From Amycolatopsis sp. NBC_00345 (GTDB taxonomy: Bacteria > Actinomycetota > Actinomycetes > Mycobacteriales > Pseudonocardiaceae): a DNA stretch of 64,000 nt. The first letter of the stretch is position 1. The number at the start of each line of letters is the position of its first letter. The notes under the pieces are model-generated. The model had not been told where the DNA came from and did no database searches. It saw only the letters and a program-made list of their open reading frames with translations. Position numbers and translations under genes: made by a program. The stretch spans positions 5,394,001 to 5,458,000 of the forward strand of contig NZ_CP107995.1 of the NCBI RefSeq assembly GCF_036116635.1, in the 5' to 3' direction. Positions 9,125 through 17,709 of the stretch are shown here, piece by piece.

Positions 9125-9415
9125 ATGGGCATGCCGCGGCCGTTGACCGAGGCGGAGCGGGCGGTGCTTGGCCTTCTGCTGTCGGTCGAGTTCGATGGGG
9201 TCGCCGAGCTCCGTCAGCAGGGGGACGAGCCCGCGTGCGAGATCCTGTTGTTCCTGGAGGCTGGGTGCCTGTCGTACCTGGAGCTGGTCTGCTATAGCGA
9301 CTTCGCGCCGTCCGGTCATCCGCATACCGCACAGGCGGTCATGCCGAATCGCGGATCCTCACCGCACTCCGGCCCCCGGCAGCGGTCAGCGGTGCCGGGG
9401 GCCGGACCGCGGTAG
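9125..9415 (+). CDS. Small hypothetical protein, probably internally deleted
   Basis: This 96-residue frame starts with PLTEAERAVLGLLLSVEFDGV and later contains ILLFLEAGCLSYLELVCYSD. Both halves look like the two ends of a longer actinobacterial conserved protein of unknown function in which a CGCP-type middle section is expected. They are joined here directly, so an internal deletion is likely. Its 3' end runs into the antisense 3' end of the histidine kinase gene. It may be a relic rather than a functional gene. Confidence 0.45.
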   Translation: MGMPRPLTEAERAVLGLLLSVEFDGVAELRQQGDEPACEILLFLEAGCLSYLELVCYSDFAPSGHPHTAQAVMPNRGSSPHSGPRQRSAVPGAGPR

Positions 9416-11131
9416 CCGCAGGGTGAGCACCGCGCCCTCCCCCGAGCCGGCGGCGACCACGCCGTCGTGGGCTTCGACCAGGTGCCGCACGATGGCCAGG
9501 CCCAGGCCGCTGCCCCCGGTTCGCCGGGCCCGGGACTTGTCGGCACGCCAGAAGCGGTCGAACACGAACGGAAGGTCCTCGGCCGCGATGCCGGTCCCGG
9601 TGTCGGCGACCTCGATCACCACCTGGTCGCCGTCGGCCGCCGCGCGCACCGTCACGCGCCCGCCCGGCGGCGTGTACCGCAGCGCGTTGGCCACGAGGTT
9701 GCCGATGGCCTGGCGCAGGCGCACCGGATCGGCGACGAGCACGAGGTCCGGGTCGTCCACGGTCGCGGTGAGGGCGACTTCCCTGGCGTCCGGTGCGTGC
9801 GCGGCGACGACCTGGTCGACGAGGTCGGCGACGAGCACCGTTTCGGGGTGTATCCGCAGCTGCCCGGCGTCCGCGTCCGAGATGTCCCGCAGGTCCTCGA
9901 TGATGTGCTGGAGCAGCACCGTGTCTTCCAGCAGGGAGTGGGTCAGCGCGCGGTCCAGCGGCAGGTGCCCGTCCTCGGCGGCTTCCAGCCTGCCGCCGAT
10001 GGCGTTGAGCGGGTTGCGCAGCTCGTGGGCGATGTCGCTGATCATCGTGCGCCGTTGCTGCTCGGTCTGCTCGCGGCGCTCCACCAGCGTGTTGAACGCC
10101 GTTGCCAGGTAACCGATCTCGTCGCGGGAGGTCACGGCGGCCCGTTGGTCCCGGCGCACGGCTTCGGTCAGCGCGCGCAGTGGCCTGGCCAGTCTGGAGG
10201 CGAACGCCACCATGACGAGCATGGCCAGTCCGACCACGCCCAGCGTCACCAGGACGATGCGTTCGGCGTTCGCGGTCGACAGCGGGAACGCCTGCTGGGG
10301 CTCGCCGTCCTGGCTGAGCACGAACAGCAGGGCCGGCGGTGCGACGTACCCGGCCAGCTGCTCCCGGCGGCCGGAGTCCACACAGGACTTCGCCGGCTGA
10401 GTCTGGTTGCCCGTCACGACGAATCCGAGCGTGACCACCGCGGACTCGCTCGCATGCTGTCGTTTCAGGCAGGTGGTGACCAGCGCGTTCACCTCGTCGA
10501 GCGCCCTGGCCTCGGTCGGGGTGGGCTGGTCCAGCGCACGCGTGTCGCACTTGGTGGGCACGAAGCCGCCACCGGGCGGGCTGACCACCGGGCGTCCCGA
10601 CGGCAGCTCCCGCACCTCGGCGGGAATCCGGTTGTCCTGCAAGCAGAATTGCTCTTCGGCGGCCGCGGTCTGCAGGCTGACGCGTTCGTCCGGAGTCAGC
10701 GCGTACGGTCCCACCGCGCGGGGATCGATCCCGCTCGGCGCGGTGTCGGGCACCAGCACCGGGTCCACGTGCAACGGGTCGACCACCGCGCTGGGCTGGG
10801 CCGGCAGGGTGTGCGCGCCACTGCCGGAGTCCGCGATCGGCGTGCGCGCCGCAGTCGTCAGCACGATCCGCCGCCCGGCCTTCGCCGCCACCAGACGCAC
10901 GGTGTCGCCGACCTCGTTCCAGTCGCGGTTCTTCGCCGCGTAGCCGATCAGCTCGTCGTAGGTGGACGCGTCGCCGGACAGCGCTTGGCCCTGCTCCTGC
11001 CGGATCGCGCGGGTGGTGCCCTCGACCGCCAGCCACGCGGTCGCGGCGATCGAGCTGACCGCGATCAGCGCGGAGACCGCCGTCAGCCGGACCACCAGGC
11101 TCCGGCGGCGGGCGAACCTAGCCGGCGGCAT
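9386..11131 (-). CDS. Sensor histidine kinase
   Basis: This 581-residue membrane sensor kinase pairs with the response regulator gene it overlaps. A membrane segment at residues 13-35 is followed by a large extracytoplasmic domain (about 40-290) carrying four cysteines (163, 195, 221, 250) that could form two disulfides. A second membrane segment lies at about 292-312. HAMP, then HisKA with phospho-acceptor His369 in IAHELRNPLNA, then an HATPase domain ending in FDRFWRADKS and GGSGLGLAIV follow. The divergent adaptor/ABC exporter operon is the likely regulon, so the signal may be a compound exported by it. Confidence 0.92.
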   Translation of the reverse strand: MPPARFARRRSLVVRLTAVSALIAVSSIAATAWLAVEGTTRAIRQEQGQALSGDASTYDELIGYAAKNRDWNEVGDTVRLVAAKAGRRIVLTTAARTPIADSGSGAHTLPAQPSAVVDPLHVDPVLVPDTAPSGIDPRAVGPYALTPDERVSLQTAAAEEQFCLQDNRIPAEVRELPSGRPVVSPPGGGFVPTKCDTRALDQPTPTEARALDEVNALVTTCLKRQHASESAVVTLGFVVTGNQTQPAKSCVDSGRREQLAGYVAPPALLFVLSQDGEPQQAFPLSTANAERIVLVTLGVVGLAMLVMVAFASRLARPLRALTEAVRRDQRAAVTSRDEIGYLATAFNTLVERREQTEQQRRTMISDIAHELRNPLNAIGGRLEAAEDGHLPLDRALTHSLLEDTVLLQHIIEDLRDISDADAGQLRIHPETVLVADLVDQVVAAHAPDAREVALTATVDDPDLVLVADPVRLRQAIGNLVANALRYTPPGGRVTVRAAADGDQVVIEVADTGTGIAAEDLPFVFDRFWRADKSRARRTGGSGLGLAIVRHLVEAHDGVVAAGSGEGAVLTLRLPRSGPRHR

Positions 11132-11813
11132 CGGTGAGCTTGTAGCCGACGCCGTACACGGTCACCAGGCGGGTCGGCCGGGCCGGATCGCGCTCGATCT
11201 TCCGGCGCAGGTTGAGCACGTGCACATCGATGATCCGGGTCGTGACGTAGGCGTCCGTGCCCCGGGTCAGCTCCAGCAGCCGGCCGCGGGTGAACGCCCG
11301 GCCCGGCTGGGCGGCGAACACCTCGAGCAGGGCGAACTCGGCGTGCGTGCACTCGACCGGACGCCCGTCGACGTGGACTTCGTGCCGCGTCGGGTCGACG
11401 ACCAGATCCCCGGCCCGCAGCACCGCGCCGGGGCCGGTCCGCGGTCCGGACCGGCCCCGGCGCAGCAACGTCCGCACCCTGGCCACCAGTTCGCGGGGCC
11501 GGTAGGGCTTGGTCAGGTAGTCGTCGGCGCCGAGGTCCAGGCCGCGCAGCAGGTCGTACTCCGAGGCCCGCGCGGTCAGCACCAGCACCAGCACGTCGGA
11601 CTCGGTACGCAGGGCGCGGCAGACGTCCAGGCCGTCCATCCCGGGCAGCATCACGTCGAGCACCAGCAGATCGGGCCGCTCGGCGCGGGCCTGGGCCAGC
11701 GCGTCGAGCCCGTCGTGCACGACCGCGACGGTGTGCCCTTCGTCTTCCAGGTACAGGCGGATCACCTCGGCCTGCTTGGGGTCGTCCTCGGCGACCAGCA
11801 CACGGGAGGACAT
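11118..11813 (-). CDS. OmpR-family response regulator
   Basis: This is a 231-residue regulator with an N-terminal receiver domain (acidic pocket ED at 10-11, phospho-acceptor Asp53 in VLDVMLPG, Lys102 in LTKPYRP) and a C-terminal winged-helix DNA-binding domain (VECTHAEFALLEVFAAQPGR; DVHVLNLRRKIE). It is transcribed first, with its 3' end overlapping the histidine kinase start by 14 bases. The ATG start at 11813 lies 77 bases from the divergent lipoprotein gene, so the shared intergenic region is the likely target. Confidence 0.93.
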   Translation of the reverse strand: MSSRVLVAEDDPKQAEVIRLYLEDEGHTVAVVHDGLDALAQARAERPDLLVLDVMLPGMDGLDVCRALRTESDVLVLVLTARASEYDLLRGLDLGADDYLTKPYRPRELVARVRTLLRRGRSGPRTGPGAVLRAGDLVVDPTRHEVHVDGRPVECTHAEFALLEVFAAQPGRAFTRGRLLELTRGTDAYVTTRIIDVHVLNLRRKIERDPARPTRLVTVYGVGYKLTDAAG

Positions 11814-11890
11814 CGCCCCAGCCTAGCGGCCCGACAGCACTCGAACAGCGTCTTAACCGGACACTCATAACATTCCTCGACGCTGTCCTC

Positions 11891-12472
11891 ATGAGGATTT
11901 TCCCCCTGAGGCTCGCACTGTGCCTGTGCGCGCTCGCGGTGCTTCCCGCCACCGTCTCGTGTGACAGCCCGGCCGCGCCGGCACCGGGCGTGGCCTCCTT
12001 GCCGGCCGTCCAGGCCCTGGCGGGCCCCGGCGCCGCGACCACCACGTCCACTGTGGACCGCCATCCGCAGCAGACCCTCAACACCACCGACGCCGAGTGG
12101 TGGGGCTGGATCCAGACGTACTGGAAATGCCTCGAGGACCATGGCGTGCCCTTCGGGGAGAAGTCGCCGGGCGTACTCGCGCCCAAGAGCAACGACGCCA
12201 CCGTCCGCGGCCGGAACCCGGCCTACACCGGCGCGTTCGACCAGTGCGACCCCATCAAGCCGCTGCCTTCGCCGGAGCTGTCCCCCGACACCAATCCGCA
12301 CTACCTGGACGGCTACCGCAAGGAGATCGCCTGCCTCAACCAGCACGGCATGAAGGTGACCCCGTTGCCCGGCGGTGGCGGCTGGAACTACGACGGCCGG
12401 CCGACGCTGTCCGCCGACCAGCAGTCCAAGATCGAGTTCGACTGCCGCAAGGATGCCTACAGTGCCCGGTAA
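11891..12472 (+). CDS. Putative lipoprotein, first gene of an export operon
   Basis: This 193-residue protein begins with a basic MRIFPLR segment and a hydrophobic stretch ending at Cys24 (ATVSC), a plausible though imperfect lipobox, so it is probably a membrane-anchored extracytoplasmic protein. The mature part has a low-complexity linker and then a domain with four cysteines (for example YWKCLEDHGV, FDQCDPI, IACLNQHGM, EFDCRKDAY), a pattern seen in actinobacterial exporter-associated lipoproteins. Its stop overlaps the adaptor gene, so it is probably a component of, or a ligand-binding accessory to, the transporter. Confidence 0.7.
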   Translation: MRIFPLRLALCLCALAVLPATVSCDSPAAPAPGVASLPAVQALAGPGAATTTSTVDRHPQQTLNTTDAEWWGWIQTYWKCLEDHGVPFGEKSPGVLAPKSNDATVRGRNPAYTGAFDQCDPIKPLPSPELSPDTNPHYLDGYRKEIACLNQHGMKVTPLPGGGGWNYDGRPTLSADQQSKIEFDCRKDAYSAR

Positions 12473-13577
12473 GGCAGCCAAGATCGCCCTCGCCGCCGCC
12501 TTGGTCGTGGTGGCGGCCGGGGCCGGCGTCTGGTGGTTCGGCGACGCGCCTGGCCGGCCGTCGGCGGCGGCGCCGGCCGCGCCCAGCACCACGCAGGTCC
12601 GCCGGACGGACCTGTCCACCAGCACCTCCACCGCGGGGACGCTCGGCTACGGCGACACCCGGATGCTCAAGGGAACCAGCTCCGGCGTGGTGACCTGGCT
12701 GCCCGCGACGGGCACGACGGTGTCCCGTGGCGAGCAGGTCTACCGGGTCGACGACAAGCCGGTCACGCTCTTCGTCGGCGGCATTCCCTTGTACCGCAAG
12801 CTGGACGCGGCCGGCCTGGTCGGCAAGGACGTCAAGCTGGTCGCGGACAACCTCGCCGCGCTCGGGTACGTCATCGGCGCGCAGCCCCGGGCCGGCACCA
12901 GCGCCGGCTCGCCGCCGGTCAAGGTCGGCGTGGGCGAGGCGGTCCTCACCCAGCCGCTGATCGAGGCGGTCAAACGGTGGCAGACCGCCAACGGCGAAGC
13001 GGCCACAGGTGTGGTGGACGTGGCTGACGTCGTCGTGTTCGGCGGGCCGGTCCGCGTCGGCACGATCCACGCGCAACTCGGTGACCCCGCGACGAACCCG
13101 CTGTTCGAAGTGAGTGCCACGACCAGATCCGTCACCGTGCAGATCGACGCGGCCGACGTCGGATCGCACAAGACCGGGGACAAGCTGACCGTCACGATGC
13201 CGGACGGGAGCACCACCGGCGGCACTGTCGGCTCGGTGGGGGCCACGGCCAAGGGCGGCGACCAGTCCGCGGGCAGCGGCAGCGGTGGCGGCCCGGCGGC
13301 CGCGCAGCAGGTGCAACTGGTCGTTTCGCTGGACGATCCGGCCAAGGCCGGCGCACTGGACGCGGCGTCCGTGCAGGTCGTCTTCCCGTCCGCGAGCAGG
13401 AACGGCGTGCTCGCGGTGGCGGTCGGCGCGCTGCTCGCCGTGAAGCAGGGCGGTTATGCGCTGCAACGCCCCGGCGGCGCTCTCGTGCCGGTCACCACCG
13501 GGCTGTTCGCCCAGGGTCTGGTGGAGGTAAGCGGTGCGGGCGTGACCGACGGCATGACGGTGGTGACGGCGTCGTGA
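12462..13577 (+). CDS. Membrane-fusion/efflux adaptor with peptidoglycan-binding-like domain
   Basis: This is a 371-residue periplasmic-adaptor-like protein. It has an N-terminal membrane anchor (about residues 5-25), a lipoyl/barrel region (TSTAGTLGYGD, GVVTWLPATGTTV), an inserted peptidoglycan-binding-like helical segment (LVADNLAALGY ... LIEAVKRWQTANG) and a C-terminal beta-barrel. Actinobacteria use this architecture with MacB-type transporters. The GTG at 12462 is favoured over the ATG at 12453 because AAGGA then has an 8-base spacing. Its stop overlaps the start of the ATPase gene. Confidence 0.82.
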   Translation: MPGKAAKIALAAALVVVAAGAGVWWFGDAPGRPSAAAPAAPSTTQVRRTDLSTSTSTAGTLGYGDTRMLKGTSSGVVTWLPATGTTVSRGEQVYRVDDKPVTLFVGGIPLYRKLDAAGLVGKDVKLVADNLAALGYVIGAQPRAGTSAGSPPVKVGVGEAVLTQPLIEAVKRWQTANGEAATGVVDVADVVVFGGPVRVGTIHAQLGDPATNPLFEVSATTRSVTVQIDAADVGSHKTGDKLTVTMPDGSTTGGTVGSVGATAKGGDQSAGSGSGGGPAAAQQVQLVVSLDDPAKAGALDAASVQVVFPSASRNGVLAVAVGALLAVKQGGYALQRPGGALVPVTTGLFAQGLVEVSGAGVTDGMTVVTAS

Positions 13578-14266
13578 CCCCGGTGCTCGCCGTGCGCGGC
13601 GTCGGCATGACCTATCCCGGTGGCGTGCGCGCGCTCGACGGAGTCGACCTGACGATCCAGCCGGGCGAACTGCTCGCGATCGTGGGCCCGTCCGGCTCCG
13701 GCAAGTCCACCCTGCTCACCGTGATCGGCACGCTGGACCGGCCCACGTCCGGCACGGTCGAGGTGGACGGCCAGGACGTCTCCACCCTGCCGGACCGCCG
13801 GCTGTCCGAGCTGCGCGGCCGTCGCATCGGCTTCGTGTTCCAGCAGTTCCACCTCATCGACGGCTTGAGCGCGACCGCGAACGTGGCCACCGGCCTGCTG
13901 TACGCCGGGGTGCCGCGCCATCGCCGCCGGGCACTGGCGCTGGCCGCGCTGGATCGCGTCGGCCTGGCCCACCGCGCGGAGCACCGGCCCAGCCGGCTCT
14001 CCGGCGGGGAGCGGCAACGCGTCGCGATCGCCCGCGCGCTGGTCAAACGGCCCGCGCTGCTGCTCGCGGACGAGCCGACCGGCGCACTCGACACCGCGAC
14101 CGGAGCGGCCGTGCTCGATCTGCTGACCACGCTCAACCGGGAGGGCACGACCATCGCCGTCATCACCCACGACCGGGACATCGCCGCCCGGCTGCCCCGC
14201 CGGCTGGAGATCCGCGACGGCCGGGTCCGCCGCGACACCGGGGCGGTGCGCCGTGCGCCTGCGTGA
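13574..14266 (+). CDS. MacB/LolD-type ABC transporter ATPase
   Basis: This 230-residue ATPase belongs to the MacB/LolD subfamily. Walker A GPSGSGKST is at 38-46, the Q-loop at FVFQQFHLI, signature LSGGERQR at 142-149 and Walker B LLLADEP at 162-168. Its GTG start overlaps the adaptor stop codon, and its 3' end overlaps the permease start by 14 bases. It works with the downstream FtsX-type permease and upstream adaptor in a mechanotransmission-type exporter. Confidence 0.93.
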   Translation: MTPVLAVRGVGMTYPGGVRALDGVDLTIQPGELLAIVGPSGSGKSTLLTVIGTLDRPTSGTVEVDGQDVSTLPDRRLSELRGRRIGFVFQQFHLIDGLSATANVATGLLYAGVPRHRRRALALAALDRVGLAHRAEHRPSRLSGGERQRVAIARALVKRPALLLADEPTGALDTATGAAVLDLLTTLNREGTTIAVITHDRDIAARLPRRLEIRDGRVRRDTGAVRRAPA

Positions 14267-15425
14267 CCTGTTGTCCGTGGGACTGCTCGGCCTGCGCACG
14301 CGCAAGGCCCGCGCCGCGCTGTCCGCGCTGGGCATTTCCATCGGCATCGCCACCCTGGTCCTGGTGACCACGATTCCGGCGTCGAGCCGGCAGGCGTTGA
14401 CCGAGCAGCTTTCCGCGCTGGGCAGCAACGTGCTCGAGGTGTCCTCCCCCACGCAGCTCAACCCACCGGTACCGCTTCCGCCCGAGTCCGGCACCATGGT
14501 GCGCCGGATCGCCCCGGTCACCGAGGTCCGGGCGGTGGGAAAGACGAAAGCCCAGATCACCCGGTCCGATCACTCGGATCCGGCCGAGGTGACCGGAGTG
14601 AGTGTCCAGGCCAGTGATCTCGCGCTGTTGTCAGTGGTCCGCGGGCACCTCGGCTCCGGGCGGTTCCTGGACGCGGCGACCGAGCACTTCCCCACCGTCG
14701 TGCTGGGCGCGGTCGCCGCCTCACGGCTGGGGTTTCCCTTGCTGGCCAAGGGATCGGCACCCCAGGTCTTCATCGGCGGGGTCTGGTTCACGGTGGTCGG
14801 CGTGCTCGACCCGATGCCGCTCTACCCGGAACTGGAGCGGTCGGCGCTGGTGGGCTGGGACGCGGCGCGCGGCTATCTCGGGTTCGACGGCCATCCCAGC
14901 CTGCTCTACGTCCAAGCGGTCGACTCCGCGATCGAGGACGTGCGGTCGGTACTGCCCGGCACGGTCAACCCGGAGCGCCCCGACGCCGTGCAGGTGACCA
15001 AGCCCTCCGAGGCGCTGGCCGCCAAACGCGCCACCCAGACCACGTTCTCCGCGCTCCTGCTGGGACTGGCCGCGGTCGCGCTGCTCGTCGGCGGCATCGG
15101 GGTGGCCAACACGATGGTGATTTCGGTGCTGGAGCGCCGCAACGAAATCGGGCTCCGCCGGGCGCTGGGCGCTACCCGCGGGCACATCCGTGGCCAGTTC
15201 CTCACCGAGGCGGTCGCCCTTTCCGGGCTGGGCGGCGCGCTCGGCCTGGTACTCGGCGTCGGCGCGGCCGCGGCCTACGTGCTCCGTCAGCACTGGCCGC
15301 TCGTGGTCCAGCCCGAAACCCTGATCGGCGGCCTCGCCGGCGCACTGCTCATCGGGGCGTTCGCGGGGGTCTACCCGTCCATGCGCGCGGCCAGGCTCAC
15401 CCCGACCGAGGCCCTTGCCCTGTGA
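14253..15425 (+). CDS. MacB-like ABC transporter permease (FtsX fold)
   Basis: This is a 390-residue permease with the MacB topology: one N-terminal membrane span (residues 25-45, ALSALGISIGIATLVLV), a large extracytoplasmic domain to about 265, and three C-terminal spans forming the FtsX domain, with the conserved ERRNEIGLRRALGATRG coupling segment and the YPSMRAARLTPTEAL terminus. It completes the lipoprotein-adaptor-ATPase-permease operon divergent from the two-component system. Macrolides, peptides or cell-envelope-active compounds are typical substrates of such systems, but the one used here is unknown. Confidence 0.92.
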   Translation: MRLRDLLSVGLLGLRTRKARAALSALGISIGIATLVLVTTIPASSRQALTEQLSALGSNVLEVSSPTQLNPPVPLPPESGTMVRRIAPVTEVRAVGKTKAQITRSDHSDPAEVTGVSVQASDLALLSVVRGHLGSGRFLDAATEHFPTVVLGAVAASRLGFPLLAKGSAPQVFIGGVWFTVVGVLDPMPLYPELERSALVGWDAARGYLGFDGHPSLLYVQAVDSAIEDVRSVLPGTVNPERPDAVQVTKPSEALAAKRATQTTFSALLLGLAAVALLVGGIGVANTMVISVLERRNEIGLRRALGATRGHIRGQFLTEAVALSGLGGALGLVLGVGAAAAYVLRQHWPLVVQPETLIGGLAGALLIGAFAGVYPSMRAARLTPTEALAL

Positions 15426-15532
15426 ACCGTTTCCTCCCAGTCACGGGCTCGCTCTCCCGGCCTAGCCGTGTACGCTGCTGCGCGCGTCGGCTGGAATCCC
15501 ACGTTCTCCTCGACCTGTGCCGACAGCCGGGC

Positions 15533-16207
15533 TCAGTTGCCGTCGCCCGCTCGCCGACGCTGGATCAGATCGGCCACGGCGGCCGGGCGGCTCAGGTGGG
15601 GCGAGTGGCTGGTGTCCCACATTTCCGTGCGAGAGCAGCGCCCGGCGAAGCGGTCCGGAAGCGGAGTCGCGATGGTCCGGTCCTGCTGCCCGCGGAGGTA
15701 GATCGACGGGGTGTCCCGCCAGCTCACCCGAGTAGGTGTGGCGTCGAAGATCGACGGAGGTTCCGGGCGCAGCAACTCCACCGCACGCGTGGCGGCCGGT
15801 TCGTCGACGTCGCCGTAGAGCTTCGCCCGGGCGTCGTCCGGATCCAGGCGAAGCCGCCCGTCCACGTCCGGCAGCGCGAGCAACCCCTCGCCGGGCTCGC
15901 CGGGAGTGTCCGCGAGCACCTTGGCCGGGGACTCATCGACGTCGAGAATCCAGCTGTTGAGGAAGATCAACGCGGCGGCACCACGGACCGTCCCAGCGGC
16001 GACACCCCCGAACGAATGCCCCACCACCACCGGCGGCTCCGACGAGCCCGAGACGATGGCCTCGACCTTCGCGGTGCTCTCGGCGAGCGACAGCTCGTAG
16101 AGGTCGGGCACCTCCACGGACAGAGCCCGGGCGCGCAGCAGCTCGGCGAGTTCGGCGTAGTGAGCGGGCTGGTGCCAGGCTCCGTGAAGGATGATCACGT
16201 CAGTCAC
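15533..16207 (-). CDS. Alpha/beta hydrolase
   Basis: This 224-residue single-domain alpha/beta hydrolase has nucleophile Ser65 in GHSFGG, a probable acid in LRGQQDRT and a catalytic His in TSHSPHLS near the end. The oxyanion motif HGAWH is at residues 8-12. There is no signal peptide, so it is cytosolic. The fold resembles short esterases related to plant methylesterases and haloalkane dehalogenases. The substrate is unknown. It is convergent with the exporter operon. Confidence 0.85.
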   Translation of the reverse strand: MTDVIILHGAWHQPAHYAELAELLRARALSVEVPDLYELSLAESTAKVEAIVSGSSEPPVVVGHSFGGVAAGTVRGAAALIFLNSWILDVDESPAKVLADTPGEPGEGLLALPDVDGRLRLDPDDARAKLYGDVDEPAATRAVELLRPEPPSIFDATPTRVSWRDTPSIYLRGQQDRTIATPLPDRFAGRCSRTEMWDTSHSPHLSRPAAVADLIQRRRAGDGN

Positions 16208-16296
16208 TTCCGCACGTTACCGCTCATTCCCCGGCCGACGCCACGTACTGGGCATGGCCGGAGAACGTGCACGCCAGACCTCATCGACTTCGCTTG

Positions 16297-16389
16297 TCAG
16301 CCGGATTCCCGCACTTGCGCGAGCTTGGCCGGCCCGTTCTCGGTCAGCGAGATCAGGCTGACCCGTCGCTGCGCCAGCCCGGCAGATGA
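16297..16389 (-). pseudogene. MarR-like regulator, C-terminal remnant
   Basis: A minus-strand frame ending with TGA at 16297 reads AQRRVSLISLTENGPAKLAQ, the wing and start of the dimerisation helix of MarR-type regulators (family pattern: R..S.L..LT..G). Nothing upstream continues the family, so this is a short relic. Identification rests on about 25 residues. Confidence 0.4.
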
Positions 16390-16450
16390 GGATTCCTCGA
16401 ACCCCGTTGGTACACACCACCAGGTGAGACAACGGTTCCTGGTCTCAACG

Positions 16451-17350
16451 CTACGAGCCCGGACCGGTTGTCAGCTCCGGCCGGTCTGGGGAAGGCGACG
16501 CTTGCGAAGTGAACGCGGCCGACGTCATCGAGCTGACTCCCGACGGCGGCGCCATCACCCGCGTCGCGGCCTGGTTCGATTCCGCACAGCGACCGAGGTG
16601 ACCGTTCCGGCGTGGTCGACGATCCCGATTTTGCCGGGCGGCCACGGGCTGACGCTGGCCCGCGGTCAGCGGCACGTCAGGATCGGGTCCGGCCGCGCGG
16701 ACCTCGCCGAACAGCCGCGGAAGGTTCATCGGCTCCCGCAGCGACTGCCGGAAGCCCTCGCGGCCGTACCCCCGGTCCAGCAGCGGTTCGCGGATCGCTG
16801 CGGGCCAGCCGGCGAGTGCCCGGCCGAACGTGGTCCGGTACGCGGCCCGCATGACGTCCAGCTGCTCGGGCGGGAACACATCGCCGGTTTTCACGTCCCG
16901 CAGCCGCTGCGCCTTTTCCTCCGGCAGGTAGCCGACGATGTCCTCGTGGGTCGGGTCGAGCAGGACCAGGCCGGCGACCTCGCCGGGGAATCGCTTCGCG
17001 TAGAGGCGCGCGTACAGGCCGCCGAGTGAATGCCCGACCAGAACATGCGGACCGGGCACGGCCGTGACGCGCAGCAACTCGTGCAGATCGTCGGTCACTT
17101 GCGTGCCACTGCGCGGCAGATCCACGCTGTCGCTCCAGCCCAGGCCGAGCCGGTCGTAGAGCACGCTCGTGGTGAACTCCGCGACGAGGTTGTGCACGTT
17201 CCAGTAGTACAAGCCGGACATCCCGCCACCGGCGAGGAACACGACAGCCGGCCCGCCGGTGCCGGACCGGTGCAGCAACATCGCACCGCCCGAGACCTCG
17301 TGGCGTGTCCCCAAAGGGGCCCCGGCCGCATCCGTCACGTCGTCCACCAT
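16451..17350 (-). pseudogene. Alpha/beta hydrolase, C-terminally truncated
   Basis: The first 220 or so residues form a normal alpha/beta hydrolase N-terminal half: VVFLAGGGMSGLYYW oxyanion region, nucleophile Ser in GHSLGG at about residue 107, and LVLLDPTHED. After PDPDVPLTAGQ (near 16690) the frame becomes basic low-complexity sequence antisense to a SnoaL-like remnant. The cap and the catalytic His region are absent. The gene was probably truncated by a deletion and is unlikely to be catalytically active, although the frame is still open from the ATG at 17350. Confidence 0.65.
16500..16601 (+). pseudogene. SnoaL/NTF2-like protein, C-terminal remnant
   Basis: A plus-strand frame ending at the TGA at 16599 reads EVNAADVIELTPDGGAITRV and then AAWFDSAQR, the last strands of a SnoaL/NTF2-like fold (pattern: DV.E.D..G.I..V.AWFD). 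The rest of the gene is missing. It lies antisense to the aberrant 3' end of the alpha/beta hydrolase gene and marks the deletion junction there. Confidence 0.55.
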
Positions 17351-17709
17351 GCTTTGGCACTCCTGTCGCCGGAAACCCGGTCAGCGCGTCAACGCCGACG
17401 GCCGTTCCGCAACCGAGGAAGCAGGCCGGCGTGGGCCAGTGTCCCTCAGACAGGTCGTCGAAGGCGCGTGCGTAGCGCCGCAGCGGCGCGTGGGGTCACG
17501 ACGACTGGCAGGCACACCTCACACCCGCTATCGGCGCATTGCCGATGCCGCAAAGGTTTCTGAGGCGAAGCCCCCAGCGGGGCGGGCCTTGGTGCCGGTT
17601 CGCCGGACGGGAGGTCACCCACCGGGGTCGTGATCCCGCGCCGCCGGGGGCGTTCAGTGCTTTACTCGGCTGGGGCGTCCGTCCCGGACACGGAAAGGCG
17701 GGAACTCGG
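17351..17709. other. Intergenic region upstream of the universal stress protein gene
   Basis: In this 359-base gap I see no convincing gene, RNA or repeat. It separates the divergent truncated hydrolase and the universal stress protein gene and must contain the promoters of both. Confidence 0.4.

Noticed and set aside
16217..16432. A 71-codon minus-strand frame starting MSHLVV.
   Set aside because: Its translation has no domain. The MarR-like signal in the same interval is in a different frame.
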